From contig NZ_BJDY01000004.1 of the NCBI RefSeq assembly GCF_005405385.1, positions 62,001 to 126,000 of the forward strand: a stretch of DNA of 64,000 nt, in the 5' to 3' direction. How positions within the stretch are numbered: the first letter of the stretch is position 1; each line of letters starts with the position of its first letter. Shown here piece after piece: positions 37,859 to 47,282 of this stretch. Origin of the DNA: Lactiplantibacillus mudanjiangensis. Lineage in GTDB: Bacteria; Bacillota; Bacilli; Lactobacillales; Lactobacillaceae. Below the pieces are notes generated by a model. That model saw only the letters and a list, made by a program, of their open reading frames with translations. It was not told where the DNA came from and did not search any database. The translations under genes and the position numbers were made by a program.

Positions 37859-38422
37859 ATGCTAGATTTTAATATTCGCGGTGAAAATATCGAAGTGACA
37901 CAAGCTATTCGTGACTACGTTCAAAAACGGGTGGGTAAGTTACAAAAATTCTTTGACAACAACGTTGACTCAATTGCCCACGTAAACTTGAAGATTCACC
38001 CAGACAAAACGGCTAAAGTCGAAGTAACGATTCCACTTCCATATTTAGTTCTCCGGGCAGAAGAAACTTCTCCTGATATGTATGCCAGTGTTGATTTGGT
38101 TACCGATAAACTCGAACGCCAAATCCGTAAGTATAAGACAAAGGTTAACCGTAAGTCTCGTGAAAAGGGCTTTAAAGCGATTGACTTTGCAGCTACTGAT
38201 GAAACGGTTGCTGCTGATAACGATCAGGACGATAAGTTAGATGTTGTACGTACGAAGCGTGTGGCGTTGAAGCCAATGGATAATGAAGAAGCCATCCTAC
38301 AAATGGATATGTTAGGCCATGATTTCTTTATCTATGAAGACGCGGAAACCGATGCAATCAACATCGTTTATCGTCGTAATGATGGTCGTTATGGCTTGAT
38401 CGAAACTGGCGACAATCAATAA
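37859..38422 (+). CDS. hpf: Long-form ribosome hibernation promoting factor
   Basis: This 187-residue protein has the N-terminal RaiA-like ribosome-binding domain (FNIRGENIEVTQAIRDYV, with KLQKFFDN and VEVTIPLPYLVLRAEE) and the C-terminal dimerisation domain (MDNEEAILQMDMLGHDFFIYEDAET...NIVYRRNDGRYGLI). The long form alone pairs 70S ribosomes into 100S dimers. TATAAT about 85 nt upstream (TTCTATTATAATG) is a likely -10 box. It lies between comFC and secA, as in Bacillus. Confidence 0.96.
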   Translation: MLDFNIRGENIEVTQAIRDYVQKRVGKLQKFFDNNVDSIAHVNLKIHPDKTAKVEVTIPLPYLVLRAEETSPDMYASVDLVTDKLERQIRKYKTKVNRKSREKGFKAIDFAATDETVAADNDQDDKLDVVRTKRVALKPMDNEEAILQMDMLGHDFFIYEDAETDAINIVYRRNDGRYGLIETGDNQ

Positions 38423-38442
38423 TATCAACGAGTAATCAAGAG

Positions 38443-38469
38443 GACTGGTCTGGGACCAGTCTTTTTTTT
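38443..38469 (+). terminator. Terminator after hpf
   Basis: GACTGGTC and GACCAGTC arms with a two-base gap are followed by eight T. Confidence 0.85.
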
Positions 38470-38621
38470 GCGGATAATTTACGATGAGATATCGGTTTCA
38501 TTCGGATCGTGCGGTTTTCATTAGCGCTAAAAAATGGTAAAATGACAGTTGATATTTTATTTCAAAAATATGCTATTGAATCGGTACTTAAAAGAATTAC
38601 TATTTGGAGAGGATTAAGTAA

Positions 38622-40985
38622 ATGGCCAACATTTTAAAACGCTGGGTTGAAAGCGACAAACGTGTCATTCGGCGGCTGGACAAAACTGCAAATAAAGTTG
38701 AAGCTTACGCGGATGAATATGCCAAGTTAAGCGACGCTGACTTACAAGCGAAAACCCCAGAATTTCGTGAACGATACAAAGAAGGCGAATCTTTAGATGA
38801 TTTGCTTCCTGAAGCCTTTGCGACTGCCCGAGAAGGGGCCAAACGGGTCTTGGGACTATATCCCTTCCACGTTCAAATTTTAGGTGGAATTGTCTTACAT
38901 CAAGGCGATATCGCTGAAATGAAAACTGGTGAAGGTAAAACCTTAACGGCGACGATGCCTGTTTATTTAAATGCGATTGCAGGTAAAGGGGTTCATGTTG
39001 TCACGGTTAACGAATACTTATCAGCGCGTGACGCGACTGAAATGGGTGAACTCTATAACTGGTTAGGTATGAGTGTCGGTATTAATGGTGCCAATAAGTC
39101 ACCTGAAGAAAAACGGGAAGCTTATAACGCTGATATTACTTACTCAACTAACGGTGAAATTGGGTTTGATTACTTACGGGACAACATGGTCGTTTATCGT
39201 GAAGATATGGTTCAACGGCCATTGAACTTTGCGATTATCGATGAAGTTGACTCGATTTTAATTGATGAAGCGCGGACACCGTTGATCATTTCTGGTCAAT
39301 CTGAAGGAACGACTGGGATGTACAAACGGGCGGACCGCTTTGCCAAAACGTTAACTAAAGACGAAGATTACAAAGTTGATTTGGAATCGAAGACGGTGGC
39401 TTTGCTTGATGAAGGGATTCGAAAAGCTGAAAAGTACTTTGGTTTAGATAACTTATATGATACGGATAATACTGCTTTGAATCATTACTTAGATGAAGCA
39501 TTGCGTGCTAACTATATCATGTTAAAAGATAAAGACTATGTGATTCAAGATGGTCAAGCCTTGATCGTCGATTCCTTTACGGGACGGATCATGGATGGTC
39601 GGCGTTTCTCTGACGGTTTGCATCAAGCGATTGAAGCTAAGGAACATGTTGAAATCCAAGAAGAAACCAAGACCATGGCCAATATCACGTACCAAAACTT
39701 ATTCCGGATGTATCAAAAATTATCTGGGATGACTGGGACGGCTAAAACGGAACAAGAAGAATTCCGTGAAATCTACAATATGGAAGTTATCACGGTGCCA
39801 ACCAATCGGCCAATGATTCGTGACGACCGTGCTGATTTGCTCTATCCAACATTGCGGAGCAAGTTTAACGCCGTGGTTAAAGAAATTACGCAATTACATG
39901 AAAAAGGCCAACCGATGTTAATCGGGACGGTTGCTGTTGAAACGTCTGAATATTTGTCACAACGACTTGAAGAAGCCGGTGTACCTCACGTGGTCTTGAA
40001 TGCCAAGAACCATGCCAAAGAAGCCGATATCGTTGCTAACGCGGGTCAACGTGGCGCGGTTACGATTGCGACCAACATGGCTGGGCGGGGGACCGATATT
40101 AAATTGGGACCTGGTGTCAGAGAACTTGGTGGTTTAGCCGTTATTGGGACTGAACGTCATGAATCACGCCGGATTGATAATCAGTTGCGTGGCCGGGCCG
40201 GTCGTCAAGGTGATCCTGGTATGTCACAATTTTACTTGTCACTTGAAGATGACTTGATGTTACGATTCGGTTCTGAACGAATCAAGAACTTCTTGAGTCG
40301 GATGCAAGTTGATGATGATGATGCCGTGATCCAATCACGAATGATTACACGTCAAGTGGAAGGCGCTCAAAAGCGGGTCGAAGGGAATAACTACGATTCA
40401 CGGAAGAACGTCTTACAATATGATGATGTTATGCGGGCCCAACGGGAAGTCATCTATGGTGAACGGCAACAAGTCATCATGGAAGAAACGTCCTTAAAGC
40501 CAGTCATTATGCCGATGATCAAGCGGACTGTTGAACGGACTGTCCAATTGCATACGCAAGGCGATCAAAAAGATTGGGACTTGGAAGCCATTGTTGACTT
40601 TGCGCAAGCTGCCATGGTTAATGAAGATTCAATCGCGATTAAAGATTTACAAGGTAAGTCTCAAAGCGAGATTGAAGCTGATTTGATGAAACGTGTTGAT
40701 GACGTCTACGCGGCTAAAGCCAAGCAATTATACGATGACAATCAAATGCTTGAATTTGAAAAAGTCGTTGTCTTGCGCGTGGTGGACTCGCATTGGACCG
40801 ATCATATCGATGCGATGGATCAATTACGACAATCAATTGGTTTACGGGGCTATGGTCAGTTGAACCCGTTAGTTGAATACCAACGTGATGGTTACCGGAT
40901 GTTTGAGGAAATGGTGGCTGATATCGATTACGATACCACCCGTTTATTCATGAAGTCGGAAATCCGTCAAAATATCCAACGTTAA
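38622..40985 (+). CDS. secA: Protein translocase ATPase SecA
   Basis: SecA (787 residues) drives export through SecYEG. Visible are the Walker A region [14 protein letters not shown], the DEVDS Walker B box, the preprotein-binding segment, and the helicase motifs [12 protein letters not shown] and [13 protein letters not shown]. The C-terminal zinc/SecB tail is absent, as is common in lactobacilli. GGAGAGG precedes the ATG. prfB follows after a terminator-like hairpin. Confidence 0.97.
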   Translation: MANILKRWVESDKRVIRRLDKTANKVEAYADEYAKLSDADLQAKTPEFRERYKEGESLDDLLPEAFATAREGAKRVLGLYPFHVQILGGIVLHQGDIAEMKTGEGKTLTATMPVYLNAIAGKGVHVVTVNEYLSARDATEMGELYNWLGMSVGINGANKSPEEKREAYNADITYSTNGEIGFDYLRDNMVVYREDMVQRPLNFAIIDEVDSILIDEARTPLIISGQSEGTTGMYKRADRFAKTLTKDEDYKVDLESKTVALLDEGIRKAEKYFGLDNLYDTDNTALNHYLDEALRANYIMLKDKDYVIQDGQALIVDSFTGRIMDGRRFSDGLHQAIEAKEHVEIQEETKTMANITYQNLFRMYQKLSGMTGTAKTEQEEFREIYNMEVITVPTNRPMIRDDRADLLYPTLRSKFNAVVKEITQLHEKGQPMLIGTVAVETSEYLSQRLEEAGVPHVVLNAKNHAKEADIVANAGQRGAVTIATNMAGRGTDIKLGPGVRELGGLAVIGTERHESRRIDNQLRGRAGRQGDPGMSQFYLSLEDDLMLRFGSERIKNFLSRMQVDDDDAVIQSRMITRQVEGAQKRVEGNNYDSRKNVLQYDDVMRAQREVIYGERQQVIMEETSLKPVIMPMIKRTVERTVQLHTQGDQKDWDLEAIVDFAQAAMVNEDSIAIKDLQGKSQSEIEADLMKRVDDVYAAKAKQLYDDNQMLEFEKVVVLRVVDSHWTDHIDAMDQLRQSIGLRGYGQLNPLVEYQRDGYRMFEEMVADIDYDTTRLFMKSEIRQNIQR

Positions 40986-40997
40986 TAATGAACGCTA

Positions 40998-41039
40998 GAA
41001 AACGTAGTTGGGCTCAGTTGGAGGCCGACTACGTTTTTT
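40998..41039 (+). terminator. Terminator-like hairpin between secA and prfB
   Basis: AAAACGTAGT and ACTACGTTTT with a paired inner part are followed by six T. Only about 40 nt remain to the prfB start, with no clear promoter, so prfB may depend on read-through. Confidence 0.75.
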
Positions 41040-41080
41040 GTAAAAATAAATTTAATAATAAGTGGAAAGAAGGTTTCTTT

Positions 41081-42197
41081 GTGGAATTAAGTGAATATAA
41101 ACATTTAATCGAAGAAATGCAAAGTGCCGTCGTCGACTTTAGGGGGTCGCTTTGACTTAGATGCCTTGAACGAAAGCATCCAAGAAAATGAAGCCCGCAT
41201 GGCCGAACCCGGTTTTTGGGATGATCAAGCTGCCGCGCAAACGGTAATTGATGATAATAACGCGTTAAAAGCCAAGTATGACGCTTATCATACCTTGGCA
41301 AGTGAGGTCGATGATTTAGCTGTGGCCTATGAATTACTCAATGAGGAGCCAGACGCTGAGATGCAGACTGACTTTGAACGCGATTTTGAAACAGCCCAAC
41401 ATGACTTGCAACAATATCGGTTGAACTTGCTCTTAGATGGGCCTTATGATCGAAATAACGCGATCTTGGAAATTCATCCGGGTGCCGGTGGGACGGAATC
41501 ACAAGATTGGGGCGCGATGTTGTTACGAATGTACACGCGCTGGGCAGCTAGTCATAACTTTAAAGTGGAAACGGCTGACTATCAGGCGGGTGATGAGGCC
41601 GGCATTAAGAGTGTCACGTTATTAATTAGTGGTCATAATGCGTACGGCTATTTACGTTCTGAAAAAGGGGTTCATCGGCTTGTTCGAATTTCGCCATTTG
41701 ATGCGGCTGGTCGCCGACATACCTCGTTTGCTAGCGTAGATGTCATGCCGGAATTAGCGGATAATGTCGATATTGATATTCGACCTGATGAGTTAAAAGT
41801 CGATGTTTACCGGGCTAGTGGCGCCGGTGGTCAGCACGTTAACAAGACGTCTTCAGCGGTGCGGATTACGCATTTGCCAACGGGAATTGTCGTGGCAAGT
41901 CAAGCCCAACGGTCACAATTGCAAAACCGGCAAACCGCGTTAAATATGTTGCGGGCTAAATTGTATGAATTAGCAGAAACGGAAAAGGCTAAAGAACGTG
42001 CAGCAATTCAAGGCGAACAACTGGAAATCGGTTGGGGATCGCAAATTCGGTCATATGTCTTTCATCCTTATACGATGGTCAAGGACCATCGGACAAACTA
42101 TGAAACTCATGATGGTCAGGCCGTCATGGATGGTGCGTTGGACCCATTTATTGATGCTTATCTACAATGGCGTTTGGCACAAAAAAATCCACAATAA
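41081..42197 (+). CDS. prfB: Peptide chain release factor 2, with programmed +1 frameshift
   Basis: RF2 ends translation at UGA and UAA. The first frame runs from GTG 41081 for 24 codons to TGA at 41153-41155. The site AGGGGG-TCG-CTT-TGA-C is the classic autoregulatory frameshift signal: an internal Shine-Dalgarno-like stretch followed by CTT TGA C. Skipping T41153 joins the second frame (41154-42197), giving about 371 residues, the normal RF2 length. The GGQ motif ([15 protein letters not shown]) is present, and the stop-recognition loop lies before it. It is not a pseudogene. Confidence 0.97.
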
Positions 42198-42202
42198 AAA
42201 AG

Positions 42203-42251
42203 AAAATACTAAGTTGACTGTGCAATCGATGAGTCTGCTTAGTATTTTTTT
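42203..42251 (+). terminator. Terminator after prfB
   Basis: AAAATACTAAG and CTTAGTATTTTTTT arms close a loop of about 25 nt. Confidence 0.75.
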
Positions 42252-42379
42252 GTCTATCAGCATTATAATGATGTTGTATTAAAGCATTAATATCAAGGGT
42301 TAGTTGCTAGAATCAGCATTGGTCTGAACCAGTAAAAATGCTATACTAACTTCAGAGTTTAACGTTAGGAGTAACGCGC

Positions 42380-43555
42380 ATGCAGGTATTGAAAGTATTG
42401 GAATTGTTCTTGTTACAACCATTGGTCTGGCTGGGGTTAATTCGGAGTTGGTTAACGGCCCGCCAACGCGTGACTTATGAACGGCATCACTATCGTAGTG
42501 CGATTGAAGCACGTTATGTAGAAAGCCGCAATTTCTTTAAAGATGGTCTTGGACTGGGGATCATCGCCACTATCATCGGCTTATTACTAGGCTTAGTGGT
42601 GTCGCCAGTTTGGGTCGTTATTTATGAATTATTGGCCGTTTTAAGCTTATTAGTTAGTCCTTGGGGCTATTTACCAATAACCGTCTTTGGGTTGAGCTGG
42701 TTAATTTATTGGGGCTTTAATCCACATTTGAATCGGGTGGCTTGGCAACTGCAAATGCATGGTGTCACGACGGTTAGTTTGAGCAGTGGCCTGGTGATCA
42801 ATGGGCTGGTAATCTTAGCGGTAATCTTGGCGGGTATGGCGTGGTTATTAACGCGTCGTAATACGCAACTTAATTCGCCACAAATTCGACCAGATCAGCG
42901 TGGTAAGCGGATTGTTCGTTATCGCTGGCAACAACTATTAGTTGTTCCAATGGGCGTCTTAGTCCCCGGTGATTGGTTTCATGCAACGATGAGTTGGTGG
43001 CCGGTCTTTCAAATTGGCTCACACAGCTATAGTGTGCTACTCTTGCCGTTGTTAGTCGGTGCTAGTGTTCAAGTGTACAAGCAGTTACCAAAATTGGCTT
43101 GGCGGCGACTAGCAGGGGGCTACTTGTTATTAGCTGGTGCGACTTTGGTGTTAGCGATTATCGCGCGGTTTACCGTTTTAGGACCGCAGTGGCTGCTTGG
43201 ACTAATGGGGCTAATGATGGTGGCAACTTGGTTGCTATTAGGGCAACATCGTTACCATGATAGTCATCAACAATTTTGGTATTCTGATACGGATCAAGGG
43301 GTCCGGGTTATCGGGTTGCGTCCCAAAACACCAGCTGATAAACTCAATTTGAGTATTGGTGACGTGATTTTAGAATGTAACCGCCAGCCTGTGCATACCG
43401 AGGCGCAATTTTACGCCGCGTTGTTGCAGAGTCCGACCTATGTTCATTTAAAAGTCCGAAATCGGCAACAAGAATTAATTATTACCGAAACCGCGATTTA
43501 TAGTGGTGCACCACATGAGTTAGGGATTGTATTATTCACTGATCAGGAGGATTAA
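42380..43555 (+). CDS. Membrane protein with C-terminal PDZ domain, MinJ-like
   Basis: This 391-residue protein has about seven or eight hydrophobic segments (residues about 10-300) and a C-terminal PDZ domain (GVRVIGLRPKTPADKLNLSIGDVILECN). Size, layout and position a short way after secA-prfB resemble MinJ (YvjD) of Bacillus, which links DivIVA to MinD in placing the division site. The resemblance is in architecture, so the name is not assigned. Its stop overlaps the phoP start (TAATG), so it is probably co-transcribed with phoPR. Confidence 0.7.
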   Translation: MQVLKVLELFLLQPLVWLGLIRSWLTARQRVTYERHHYRSAIEARYVESRNFFKDGLGLGIIATIIGLLLGLVVSPVWVVIYELLAVLSLLVSPWGYLPITVFGLSWLIYWGFNPHLNRVAWQLQMHGVTTVSLSSGLVINGLVILAVILAGMAWLLTRRNTQLNSPQIRPDQRGKRIVRYRWQQLLVVPMGVLVPGDWFHATMSWWPVFQIGSHSYSVLLLPLLVGASVQVYKQLPKLAWRRLAGGYLLLAGATLVLAIIARFTVLGPQWLLGLMGLMMVATWLLLGQHRYHDSHQQFWYSDTDQGVRVIGLRPKTPADKLNLSIGDVILECNRQPVHTEAQFYAALLQSPTYVHLKVRNRQQELIITETAIYSGAPHELGIVLFTDQED

Positions 43556-44283
43556 TGACCATGGATAAGATTTTAGTGGTAGATGATGAACCAGCAATTG
43601 TGACGTTATTGTCATATAATCTGAAACAGGCTGGTTATGAAGTAGTGACAGCAACTAACGGAAAAGATGCGCTAGAATTGGGGTTAGCGCAATCATTTAC
43701 TTGTATTTTGTTAGATTTAATGTTGCCACAACTTGATGGGATGGAAGTCACAAAGCGGCTCCGACAAGAAAAGGTTCGGACCCCGATTATTATCGTGACG
43801 GCTAAAAACGATGAATTTGATAAGGTCTTTGGGCTAGAGCTAGGTGCCGATGACTATATCACTAAACCATTTTCACCAAGAGAGGTGTTAGCACGGATTA
43901 AAGCGGTGATTCGCCGCGCAGTACCTGAGACTGTCGAATCGCCACAACCAGTGAGTCAACCAGTCAATCGGGCCATTACGGTAATTGGCGATTTGCGCAT
44001 TGATCAAGATAAATTCCAGGTGACACGCAATGGTGAAAAAATTAGTTTGACACCGAAAGAATTCGAACTATTGGTATATTTTATTGAACGTGAAGGTCGG
44101 GTATTAAGTCGTGATGCGATTTTAAATCATGTTTGGGGTTACGACTATGCTAGTGAAACGCGCATTGTTGATATCCACATTTCCCATTTGCGAGAAAAAA
44201 TTGAGTTAGATCCTAAAAAGCCACGTTTAATTCGAACAGTCCGCGGATTTGGGTATGAATTCGTGGGTGAAGATTATGGGTAA
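43555..44283 (+). CDS. phoP: Phosphate response regulator PhoP (PnpR)
   Basis: This OmpR-type regulator (242 residues) has a receiver domain with the acidic pocket in VVDDEP, the phosphoacceptor aspartate in LLDLMLPQLDG, and the conserved lysine in DDYITKPF. It has a winged-helix DNA-binding domain (LTPKEFELLVYF, HISHLREKIE, RTVRGFGYEF). It should bind the 11 bp-phased TTTACA boxes in this window. ATG 43555 or, better spaced from AGGAGG, ATG 43561 is the start. It overlaps phoR. Confidence 0.94.
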   Translation: MTMDKILVVDDEPAIVTLLSYNLKQAGYEVVTATNGKDALELGLAQSFTCILLDLMLPQLDGMEVTKRLRQEKVRTPIIIVTAKNDEFDKVFGLELGADDYITKPFSPREVLARIKAVIRRAVPETVESPQPVSQPVNRAITVIGDLRIDQDKFQVTRNGEKISLTPKEFELLVYFIEREGRVLSRDAILNHVWGYDYASETRIVDIHISHLREKIELDPKKPRLIRTVRGFGYEFVGEDYG

Positions 44284-45682
44284 TCATTGGCAACGAACGG
44301 TTCGACTACTGACGTTAGAAAATGTATTAATGTTATGTTTAGTGATCGTCGTGATGCAACATTACGCTAAAATTCATTGGTCTTGGGTAGTCGTTGGTTG
44401 GCTCGTTCTAGTTATTGTCGGACTATCCATGTTGGAACTTGGGTTCGTTTGGTTTCAACAACATGAACGGCAAAAGACCATTGATCGCATGGAAGCCAAG
44501 TTGCGACAAATGAGTAGTCGACAATTTCCACCACATATTCTTTTACCACAGAGTGATCCGTTATACAGTTTGTCGCAGGCCGTCAATCAATTGGAGTCAT
44601 TTCAGCGTAGTCAAACGCAACGGGCACAACTGCAAGAAAAAGAATTGATGATGATCATGCGTTATTTACCGGTCGGCGTCATGGTGATTGATCATCATCG
44701 ACAAGTGCAATTATCAAATCCAGCACTGGCTGAATTATTGCAACAAGCCATTAATACTGTGGCGCATGTGTATACGAAAGATATTCAGTTGTATGCATTG
44801 ACAAAGTTGATTGAAGATACGATCGCGACACAACAAAACCAGCGCGCAACGATAACCCTAAAACCGGCTCCTAATACGCAAGTTGTGGAAGCCACGACGG
44901 TTTACATTCAAAGTAGTCGAGCTCGTTTTCAAATTGTGTTGATGCTGTATGATATCACGGAAGTTTACATGATTGAGCAGATGCAAGATGATTTTGTTAG
45001 TAATGCCAGCCATGAGTTGAAGACCCCGATTACAGCTATAGCTGGGTTTACAGAAACGTTGTTAAGTGGTGCTAAAGATGATCCGGAAACGTTAACACAA
45101 TTCTTACACATTATTGCCGATGAGAGTCAGCGTTTAATCGATCTGATTCAAGATGTGTTGTCGTTATCACGAATTCGCGCACAAGTGCCAAGTAAGGGGA
45201 CACAACAACCGGTGAAGTTGGCAACGGTTGTCGGTCAGGAATTAACACTATTGCAACAATCAATTGATCAACATCAACTGACGATCGATAATCAAATCTC
45301 GTCAACGTTAACTGTACCGGGAGATTTACAAAAGTTAACGCCGGTCATTAAAAACTTATTATCGAATGCGATTAAGTACAATCGACCACGAGGACGAGTA
45401 ACCATCACGGCAGTCACTGAGACTGATCAGTGGTTGTTACGCGTGCAAGATACAGGTATTGGGATCAGTGCAGAAGATCAACAGCGAATTTTTGAACGAT
45501 TTTATCGGGCAAGTGCTTCCCGTTCACAACAAGAAGTTAGTGGGACTGGGTTAGGTCTGTCTATTGTCAAAGAATTAGTGAGTGCGATGCACGGCCATAT
45601 TCAAGTTACCAGTCAACGGGGTGTTGGTACCACGATGACGGTGAGTTTACCAGTACAATCAAAGAAAACGGCTAAAGATTGA
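44276..45682 (+). CDS. phoR: Phosphate sensor histidine kinase PhoR (PnpS)
   Basis: The kinase (about 468 residues from ATG 44276) has two closely spaced membrane segments (residues about 12-60) and almost no extracellular part, then a linker and PAS-like domain. HisKA follows with the phosphoacceptor histidine in SNASHELKTPITA. The ATPase domain has N, G1 and G2 boxes (NLLSNAIKYN, DTGIGISAEDQ, GTGLGLSIVKELV). The lack of a sensor domain fits signalling through the Pst transporter and PhoU. The start lies 8 nt inside phoP. Confidence 0.93.
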   Translation: MGNHWQRTVRLLTLENVLMLCLVIVVMQHYAKIHWSWVVVGWLVLVIVGLSMLELGFVWFQQHERQKTIDRMEAKLRQMSSRQFPPHILLPQSDPLYSLSQAVNQLESFQRSQTQRAQLQEKELMMIMRYLPVGVMVIDHHRQVQLSNPALAELLQQAINTVAHVYTKDIQLYALTKLIEDTIATQQNQRATITLKPAPNTQVVEATTVYIQSSRARFQIVLMLYDITEVYMIEQMQDDFVSNASHELKTPITAIAGFTETLLSGAKDDPETLTQFLHIIADESQRLIDLIQDVLSLSRIRAQVPSKGTQQPVKLATVVGQELTLLQQSIDQHQLTIDNQISSTLTVPGDLQKLTPVIKNLLSNAIKYNRPRGRVTITAVTETDQWLLRVQDTGIGISAEDQQRIFERFYRASASRSQQEVSGTGLGLSIVKELVSAMHGHIQVTSQRGVGTTMTVSLPVQSKKTAKD

Positions 45683-45711
45683 AGCTAGGCTTCAGTTTTT
45701 AGCCGTTTTTT
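45665..45711 (+). terminator. Terminator at the end of phoR
   Basis: AAAACGGCTAAA and TTTAGCCGTTTTTT arms with an inner TGAAGC/GGCTTCA stem; it overlaps the phoR stop and ends nine bases before the mobile element. Confidence 0.82.
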
Positions 45712-45720
45712 GTTGATCAG

Positions 45721-46269
45721 CTAAAGGTTGAAACTTACTCATCGTTAGTAGGACCTTGATAGAGCTGACTTGAATACCCTTAAATTAGTCACCTCCGGCT
45801 GTCAGTGATTCTGCCAGCTGTGGGGACCGATTTCAGCCAAAAGGCGGGCTTCAATCTCGCTTGAAAGTCTAGCAAACACCACTAGTCTTTCAAGACGTCC
45901 GCGTCGTAAGTCCGACAAAAACACCCGGACAACGACGTTTTCACGGCTGGCGCCATCACTGACAGCCAGCGATTAAGCGACGATCATTGTTTAAAACAAT
46001 GATTTGGTCACAAATCTAGCCGAGAGTGAGTCTAATCTGGGCCCAGTCGTGGGTGTTTCTTAGCGGTTTTTGCTTAGAAACTGGCGCTTTTGAAACGCCG
46101 ACCTTTGCGGTTCAAAACGAAATCCAAGACCGAACTTTGGCTTGGATTGTCCATCCACAGCGTTTCGGCCCGGATTGGGCGAGCAGTAGGTGGCAAGTTT
46201 CACTATTTTTGACCGTTAAATGACTGTCCTATCAATGGTTAAGTCTAAAATTCAGCTTTCAAACTTTAG
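45721..46269 (-). mobile_element. MITE-like non-coding mobile element, copy 2 (549 bp, inverted)
   Basis: Read on the minus strand it begins CTAAAGTTTGAAAGCT and ends AGTTTCAACCTTTAG, matching the ends of copy 1. A perfect 8 bp direct repeat, TTGATCAG, flanks it at 45713-45720 and 46270-46277, different from the duplication of copy 1, so the two are independent insertions. The interior aligns with copy 1 throughout, with an extra hairpin (AATCATTGTTT/AAACAATGAT) and other differences that make it 39 bp longer. It lies between the phoR terminator and the PhoP boxes of the pst operon without touching either. Confidence 0.88.
45788..46191 (-). ncRNA. Candidate structured RNA inside mobile element copy 2
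   Basis: The helices of copy 1 recur with different bases. AATCCAAG (rc of 46141-46148) pairs with CTTGGATT (rc of 46121-46128). GGCTGTCAGTGAT (rc of 45955-45967) pairs perfectly with the rc of 45797-45809. CTTGAAAG pairs with CTTTCAAG in the second hairpin of the core. Unpaired stretches such as GTGATGGCGCC, GAAGCCCG, TTTTGGCTG and CGGTCCCC are conserved in sequence. The candidate strand is minus, opposite to the neighbouring genes, so it would need its own promoter. Confidence 0.55.
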
Positions 46270-46309
46270 TTGATCAGTTTTACGCCGTATCAGTCAAAAA
46301 ATTATGACC

Positions 46310-46363
46310 TTTACATAATCTTTACACAACGCATATTAAGCATTTACACAAACTTAGTAATAT
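46310..46363 (+). promoter_or_regulatory. PhoP-type promoter of the pst operon
   Basis: Half-sites start at 46310 (TTTACA), 46321 (TTTACA), 46332 (weak) and 46343 (TTTACA), an 11 bp period. The last ends 9 nt before TAATAT (46358-46363). The layout equals that of the stand-alone pstS promoter. Confidence 0.82.
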
Positions 46364-46396
46364 ATATTTTGAGCAATGGGTAGGAGGTATTTTGTT

Positions 46397-47272
46397 ATGA
46401 AAAAAAGTCGGGTCATCCAATTACTAGGACTGATCTTGATTGGCGTTGCGTTAGGCTTCGGTTACACCCACCGATCACAAACGAACGCTGGCGAGTCAAT
46501 CACCGCAGTTGGTTCCACCGCTTTGCAACCGTTAGTGGAGGCGGCGGGTGAACAGTATAGTGCTAATCACACGGGCATCTTCATCAATGTGCAAGGAGGC
46601 GGGTCTGGGACCGGCCTTAGTCAGATTCAATCGGGCGCTGTTGCGATTGGTAATTCGGATATTTTTGCAGAAGAGCAAGCCGGTATTCAGGCAAGCAAAC
46701 TCAAAGATCATCGCGTTGCTGTCGTCGGCATTGCGCCGATCGTTAACGCCAAAGCGGGCGTCACTAACTTAACACAACAACAACTCATTAAAATCTTCAC
46801 GGGTAAAATCACCAATTGGCGTGAAGTTGGCGGCAAAAATGTGCCAATTGTCTTAATTAATCGCGCACAAGGGTCTGGAACGCGTAAAACGTTTGAAAGC
46901 TATGCGCTGAATGGTCACAAGAGTGCGGAGTCTCAAGAACAAGATTCTTCTGGGCTAGCGCGGTCAATTGTTTCAAGCACACCTGGTGCAATTAGTTATG
47001 TGGCTTTCTCGTATTTAGATAAATCAGTGACGACCGTGACGATGAATGGCGTTCGACCAACGGAAGCCAATGTTCGCAATAATCGGTGGAAAATTTGGTC
47101 ATATGAACATCTTTATACGAGTAAAAATCCAAATCAATTAACAAAAAACTTTATTAATTATGTTTTATCGACGGCTGTGCAAAAGAAGCTAGTGACACAG
47201 TTGGGCTACATTTCGGTACATGCAATGCAAGTTGAGCGGAGTGCGACCGGGAAAATCACGACAGTGAAATGA
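46397..47272 (+). CDS. pstS: Phosphate-binding protein PstS, operon copy, without lipobox
   Basis: This 291-residue protein has the PstS fold (VGSTALQPLVEAAG, NVQGGGSGTGLSQI, GNSDIFAEEQ, NRAQGSGTRKTFES), closely related to the copy at 34069. The hydrophobic N-terminus (about residues 8-24) has no lipobox cysteine, so it is either anchored by an uncleaved signal or released, unlike its lipoprotein paralogue. AGGAGG precedes the ATG at 46397; the longer frame from 46376 would contain that site. It is first in pstS-C-A-B-B-phoU. Confidence 0.93.
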   Translation: MKKSRVIQLLGLILIGVALGFGYTHRSQTNAGESITAVGSTALQPLVEAAGEQYSANHTGIFINVQGGGSGTGLSQIQSGAVAIGNSDIFAEEQAGIQASKLKDHRVAVVGIAPIVNAKAGVTNLTQQQLIKIFTGKITNWREVGGKNVPIVLINRAQGSGTRKTFESYALNGHKSAESQEQDSSGLARSIVSSTPGAISYVAFSYLDKSVTTVTMNGVRPTEANVRNNRWKIWSYEHLYTSKNPNQLTKNFINYVLSTAVQKKLVTQLGYISVHAMQVERSATGKITTVK

Positions 47273-47282
47273 GGGGTAATGG

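Noticed and set aside
41081-41155. prfB as a frameshifted pseudogene or two genes
   Set aside because: The TGA lies in the classic RF2 recoding site and both frames together give the normal length.
46026-46223. 65-codon frame inside mobile element copy 2
   Set aside because: The corresponding strand of copy 1 has no equivalent frame and there is no ribosome site; it follows from the structured sequence.
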